In this document: in pieces, positions 61,407 through 64,000 of the stretch | Numbering within the stretch: position 1 is the first letter of the stretch | How the letters are laid out: every line of letters starts with the position of its first letter | Origin: Flavobacterium sp. MDT1-60 | GTDB lineage: Bacteria; Bacteroidota; Bacteroidia; Flavobacteriales; Flavobacteriaceae | Direction of reading: 5' to 3' | Length of the DNA: 64,000 nucleotides | NCBI RefSeq assembly: GCF_014844035.1 | Contig: NZ_CP062159.1 | Coordinates: 4,898,001-4,962,000, forward strand | The notes under the pieces: generated by a model | The model's input: the letters and a program-made list of their open reading frames with translations, nothing else | The model's database searches: none | Told to the model about the DNA's origin: nothing | Program-made: the position numbers and the translations under genes

Positions 61407-62033
61407 ATGACATTATTTAACGACACCGAATTATTTGCAACTGGTTTGGCAGGAAAAAAAGTATTTGATATTCCTGATTCTGAGTTGATTTTGATTGATA
61501 ATTTCTTCACGAAAGAAGAGTCTGATCGTTTTTATGAAAGACTGCTTCGTAAAACCAAATGGAGAGAATATGAAATGGAAATTTACGATAAAATCTATAC
61601 TGTTCCCAGAATGATTGCCTGGTACGAAGACAAGGATAATCCAGGAGCAGATCAAAATGGTCCCGACTGGAATTATGAATTACTCACCATTAGAGGTCGT
61701 ATAGAAAAAGAAACACAGCTTGATTTTAATACTGTACTTCTTAACTTATACCGGGATGGAAATGATGGTGTGGGATGGCACAGCGACAAAGAACATAATA
61801 CCGGACCAAACCCAATTATTGCTTCGGTGACTTTTGGAGAAACCAGAATGTTCAGGCTTCGTCATAAATTTAGCAAAGAGATTCCGCAAGTCGAAATTCC
61901 GCTGCATCATGGTTCATTTTTGTTAATGGCCGGAACAACAAATAGTTTTTGGCAACATCAGGTTCCGAAAACGGCGCGAGATGTTTTGCCAAGAATTAAT
62001 TTAACTTTTAGGCAAACTCATCGTAGTTTATGA
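61407..62033 (+). CDS. AlkB-like 2-oxoglutarate/Fe(II) dioxygenase
   Basis: This 208-residue protein matches AlkB-type DNA or RNA demethylases. The iron ligands are His and Asp in VGWHSDKEHNTG and His in FWQHQVPKT, with the 2-oxoglutarate arginine in PRINLTFRQTHR. The substrate lid region TVPRMIAWYED is present. It directs oxidative removal of alkyl damage. The start at 61407 lies eight bases after xth, so the two are coupled. Confidence 0.93.
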   Translation: MTLFNDTELFATGLAGKKVFDIPDSELILIDNFFTKEESDRFYERLLRKTKWREYEMEIYDKIYTVPRMIAWYEDKDNPGADQNGPDWNYELLTIRGRIEKETQLDFNTVLLNLYRDGNDGVGWHSDKEHNTGPNPIIASVTFGETRMFRLRHKFSKEIPQVEIPLHHGSFLLMAGTTNSFWQHQVPKTARDVLPRINLTFRQTHRSL

Positions 62034-62153
62034 TTTATAAAGGAATGAAAATGACATTATTTTACATTTCACAACCACGAGGAAAATTCTGTCGGAAAAA
62101 GTTAAATTACTCATTGCGTGAACCTTTTATTAGGCAGACCTTATCTTTTTTAG

Positions 62154-62161
62154 TACTTTTG
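62154..62161 (+). promoter_or_regulatory. -7 promoter box of the DUF1810 gene
   Basis: TACTTTTG fits TAnnTTTG and is identical to the -7 boxes of rRNA promoters P1 and P3. It lies 28 bases before the start codon. No TTG was found 19-20 bases upstream. Confidence 0.5.
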
Positions 62162-62189
62162 CAACCCTTTTTTAATAATTAATACCATA

Positions 62190-62651
62190 ATGGCTTACTC
62201 AAACAATGATTTATCGCGTTTCCTGGATGCGCAAAATAAACTCTATCTTACTGCTTTTTCTGAAATCAAAAAAGGAAAAAAAGAGACACACTGGATGTGG
62301 TTCATTTTTCCGCAGATTAAAGGATTAGGTAGTAGTGATACTGCAAATCTTTATGCGATTACCGATGTTAAAGAAGCTAACGAATTTTTAGAACATCCTA
62401 TTTTAGGAAAACATCTGATCGAAATTTCTGAACTGTTTTTGACTTTTAAAAGAAAATCAGCTGATGGAATTTTAGGTGATTTAGATGCTCGTAAATTACG
62501 CTCTTCAATGACACTTTTTTCTTTGGTAGAAAACACTAATCCTGTATTTAAGGAAATATTAGATGCATTTTTCTCTGGAGAAACAGATCCTCTTACTTTG
62601 AATATTATTAATTCAACTATAAAATCATCTACTGAAACTGAAGTGTTATAA
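62190..62651 (+). CDS. DUF1810 family protein
   Basis: This 153-residue soluble protein has the family's conserved start (LSRFLDAQNKLYLTAFSEIKKGKKETHWMWFIFPQIKGLG, broken here only by description) and later HPILGKHLIEI and KLRSSMTLFS. The biochemical function of the family is not established. It has its own -7 box and a strong terminator, so it is probably separate from the repair genes. Confidence 0.88.
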   Translation: MAYSNNDLSRFLDAQNKLYLTAFSEIKKGKKETHWMWFIFPQIKGLGSSDTANLYAITDVKEANEFLEHPILGKHLIEISELFLTFKRKSADGILGDLDARKLRSSMTLFSLVENTNPVFKEILDAFFSGETDPLTLNIINSTIKSSTETEVL

Positions 62652-62683
62652 TCAACAAAATGTTTCTGGATTATTTAAATCAA

Positions 62684-62719
62684 AAGACACTGTTAGAAAT
62701 AAGCAGTGTCTTTTTTTTT
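62684..62719 (+). terminator. Terminator after the DUF1810 gene
   Basis: A 9-bp perfect stem (AAGACACTG at 62684-62692, CAGTGTCTT at 62704-62712) is followed by a run of T to 62719. Confidence 0.88.
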
Positions 62720-62737
62720 GAAATGTGCTGAAGATTT

Positions 62738-62826
62738 AACCGCAAAGGGCGCTAGTTTTTTTGCCACGAAGACGCAAAGACACAAAGTTTATTTTTTCTT
62801 TGCGGCTTCGCGACTTTGCGAGATTA
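62738..62826. repeat. Repeat with AACCGCAAAG and GACTTTGCGAG words
   Basis: TTAACCGCAAAGGGCGCTAG and later CACGAAGACGCAAAGACACA and GCGACTTTGCGAG form a partial inverted repeat. It shares words with the repeats at 27900-28016 and 50869-50969. The open frame at 62706-62933 crosses it and is not protein-like. Confidence 0.5.
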
Positions 62827-62862
62827 TTTTCTCCCCCAGACGTGTAGACGGAGCAGATTTAT

Positions 62863-62897
62863 ACAAAAAAAGCGCCTCGTTATTAGCAAGGCGCTTT
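62863..62897 (-). terminator. Terminator of the amino-acid permease gene
   Basis: A 9-bp perfect stem (AAAGCGCCT at 62869-62877, AGGCGCTTT at 62889-62897) is followed on the minus strand by TTTT. It lies about 70 bases after the permease stop codon. Confidence 0.75.
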
Positions 62898-62964
62898 CTT
62901 TCTTTGTTTATTTTCACAGTTGATTTAATCTGAAACTTTCAAACTTGAAACCTGAAACAACTTT

Positions 62965-64000
62965 TTAATTCTCCTTTGGTTTAGTTAGGTAATAAACCGG
63001 GATTCCAGTTAGCATAATTAACACTCCCCAACCACAGGTTGAGAATTTAGTTAATAATAATGAGATACAAATTGCCGATGCAATAATGATGTATAACATT
63101 GGTAAAAACGGGTATCCAAAAGCTTTATAGGGTCTTTCTACATCTGGCATTTTTTTACGTAAGATGAAGATTCCGTAGATTGTCAGAATGTAAAAAATCA
63201 ATACGATGATGATTACGAAGTCTAATAAATCACCATATTTTCCTGTCAGACACAAAGCCGAAGCCCAAATACATTGTGCCCAAAGTGCCCATGCAGGAAC
63301 GCTAGATTCATTTAACACAGCTGCTTTTTTGAAGAACAAACCATCTTTAGCCATTGTATAATAAACTCTGGCACCTGCCATAATTAATCCGTTGTTGCAG
63401 GCGAAAGTCGAAATCATAATCATGATGGCTATGATCAGTGTTCCAATGTTTCCAAAAATATATTGTGAAGCTACCACGGCTACCCTATCAGATTTTGCTG
63501 TTGCAATTTCGTCAAGTGGAATTACCGCCAAATACATCAAATTGGTTAAAACATAAATTATCGTCACGATAAAAGTTCCTAAAAACAAACTGAAACCAAC
63601 ATTACGTTTTGGATTTTTAATTTCACCAGCAATAAAAGTCACACCGTTCCAGGCGTCACTTGAAAATAAAGACCCCACCATCGCGGCCGAAATTCCTGTA
63701 ATTAAAGCTGTTCCACTAATTGGAAGCCATGAACCACTTTCAGCATTATACGAACGTGTTGTCCACGCATCTGTCCAATTGGCATCCCAAACTGAAGCTT
63801 TTGCAGCAAGTGTTAATCCAAAAACGATTAAACCCAGTAATGATAGAATCTTTATAATAGTCAAAACGGTTTGCAGAATTTTTCCGTTTTTTACGCCACG
63901 GCTATTAATGTAAGTCAATAAAATAATAGTAAAAATGGAAACTAATTGTGCTGCATTGAGTTTGAAAGAACCCAATTCAAATAATATGTTTTCGTCGCTT
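62965..64000 (-). CDS. APC superfamily amino-acid permease, N-terminus outside the window
   Basis: This partial membrane protein has about nine visible helices and the APC features GSLFSSDAWNGVTFIAGEIKNPKRN, STFACNNGLIMAGARVYYTMAKDG and RPYKAFGYPFLPMLYI. The frame stays open to the window edge (ENILFELGSF is coded upstream of the TTG at 63975), so that TTG is not the start. It probably exchanges or takes up amino acids. Its terminator is at 62863-62897. Confidence 0.9.
   Translation of the reverse strand, partial: SDENILFELGSFKLNAAQLVSIFTIILLTYINSRGVKNGKILQTVLTIIKILSLLGLIVFGLTLAAKASVWDANWTDAWTTRSYNAESGSWLPISGTALITGISAAMVGSLFSSDAWNGVTFIAGEIKNPKRNVGFSLFLGTFIVTIIYVLTNLMYLAVIPLDEIATAKSDRVAVVASQYIFGNIGTLIIAIMIMISTFACNNGLIMAGARVYYTMAKDGLFFKKAAVLNESSVPAWALWAQCIWASALCLTGKYGDLLDFVIIIVLIFYILTIYGIFILRKKMPDVERPYKAFGYPFLPMLYIIIASAICISLLLTKFSTCGWGVLIMLTGIPVYYLTKPKEN

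Noticed and set aside
62706..62933. 75-codon open frame before the permease gene
   Set aside because: It begins in the T run of a terminator and crosses a repeat and a second terminator. It has no protein features.

Overview
The window looks like a chromosomal segment of a Flavobacterium-type bacterium (Bacteroidota, Flavobacteriia). The reasons are low G+C, a SusC/SusD pair, the Bacteroidota promoter motif (TTG, 19-20 nt, TAnnTTTG) repeated upstream of the rRNA operon, weak Shine-Dalgarno sequences, and intergenic hairpin repeats of the kind common in this group. No CRISPR array, prophage or plasmid gene was seen.

Layout. (1) 1-7155: an AraC regulator converges on a minus-strand SusC-SusD-M61 peptidase unit, which looks like a peptide or glycoconjugate uptake locus. 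(2) 7690-10797: a Crp/Fnr regulator, an SDR reductase, a GNAT acetyltransferase, a strong terminator and a decayed RHS/YD-repeat fragment. (3) 10961-22368: a tightly coupled plus-strand operon. It encodes a compact type II secretion / type IV pilus-like machine: four pseudopilins (K-, I-, J- and G-like), the inner-membrane platform F, an A24 prepilin peptidase, the ATPase E, the secretin D, L/PilMN-, M/PilO- and C/PilP-like parts, and an embedded fibronectin-III lipoprotein. It ends at a clear terminator. (4) 22634-27535: two lipoproteins (one a metzincin-like protease), an IS150-group insertion sequence sitting in the loop of a terminator, and a frameshifted S33 peptidase lipoprotein. (5) 28034-33823: one rRNA operon on the minus strand (16S, tRNA-Ile, tRNA-Ala, 23S, 5S, terminator) driven by three tandem canonical promoters. 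(6) 34384-42514: an LLM flavin oxidoreductase, an alpha/beta hydrolase and a regulatory block made of two sigma54-dependent response regulators and a TPR histidine kinase. (7) 42970-52755: a high-affinity potassium locus with three micro-ORFs including kdpF, then kdpA, kdpB, kdpC, a porin, a KdpD sensor-domain protein without kinase, and a separate histidine kinase. (8) 53109-62651: a PAP2 phosphatase, then a LexA-like repressor divergent from a damage-tolerance series (dinB, a DnaE-type polymerase, a DnaQ/GIY-YIG nuclease, exonuclease III, AlkB) and a DUF1810 protein. (9) 62965-64000: an amino-acid permease cut by the window end.

How the genes work together. The secretion operon holds nearly a whole T2SS core and its own processing peptidase, so it can plausibly assemble a periplasmic pseudopilus and an outer-membrane channel. 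The kdp region appears to use a split KdpD and probably the upstream NtrC-type regulator in place of KdpE. The repressor/dinB/dnaE block is a probable SOS mutagenesis cassette whose operator overlaps the dinB -7 box.

Caution. At least five reading frames (M61 peptidase, IS transposase, S33 peptidase, histidine kinase, DnaE) are broken by single-base indels, four of them in homopolymer runs. Sequencing error should be excluded before these are treated as real pseudogenes.
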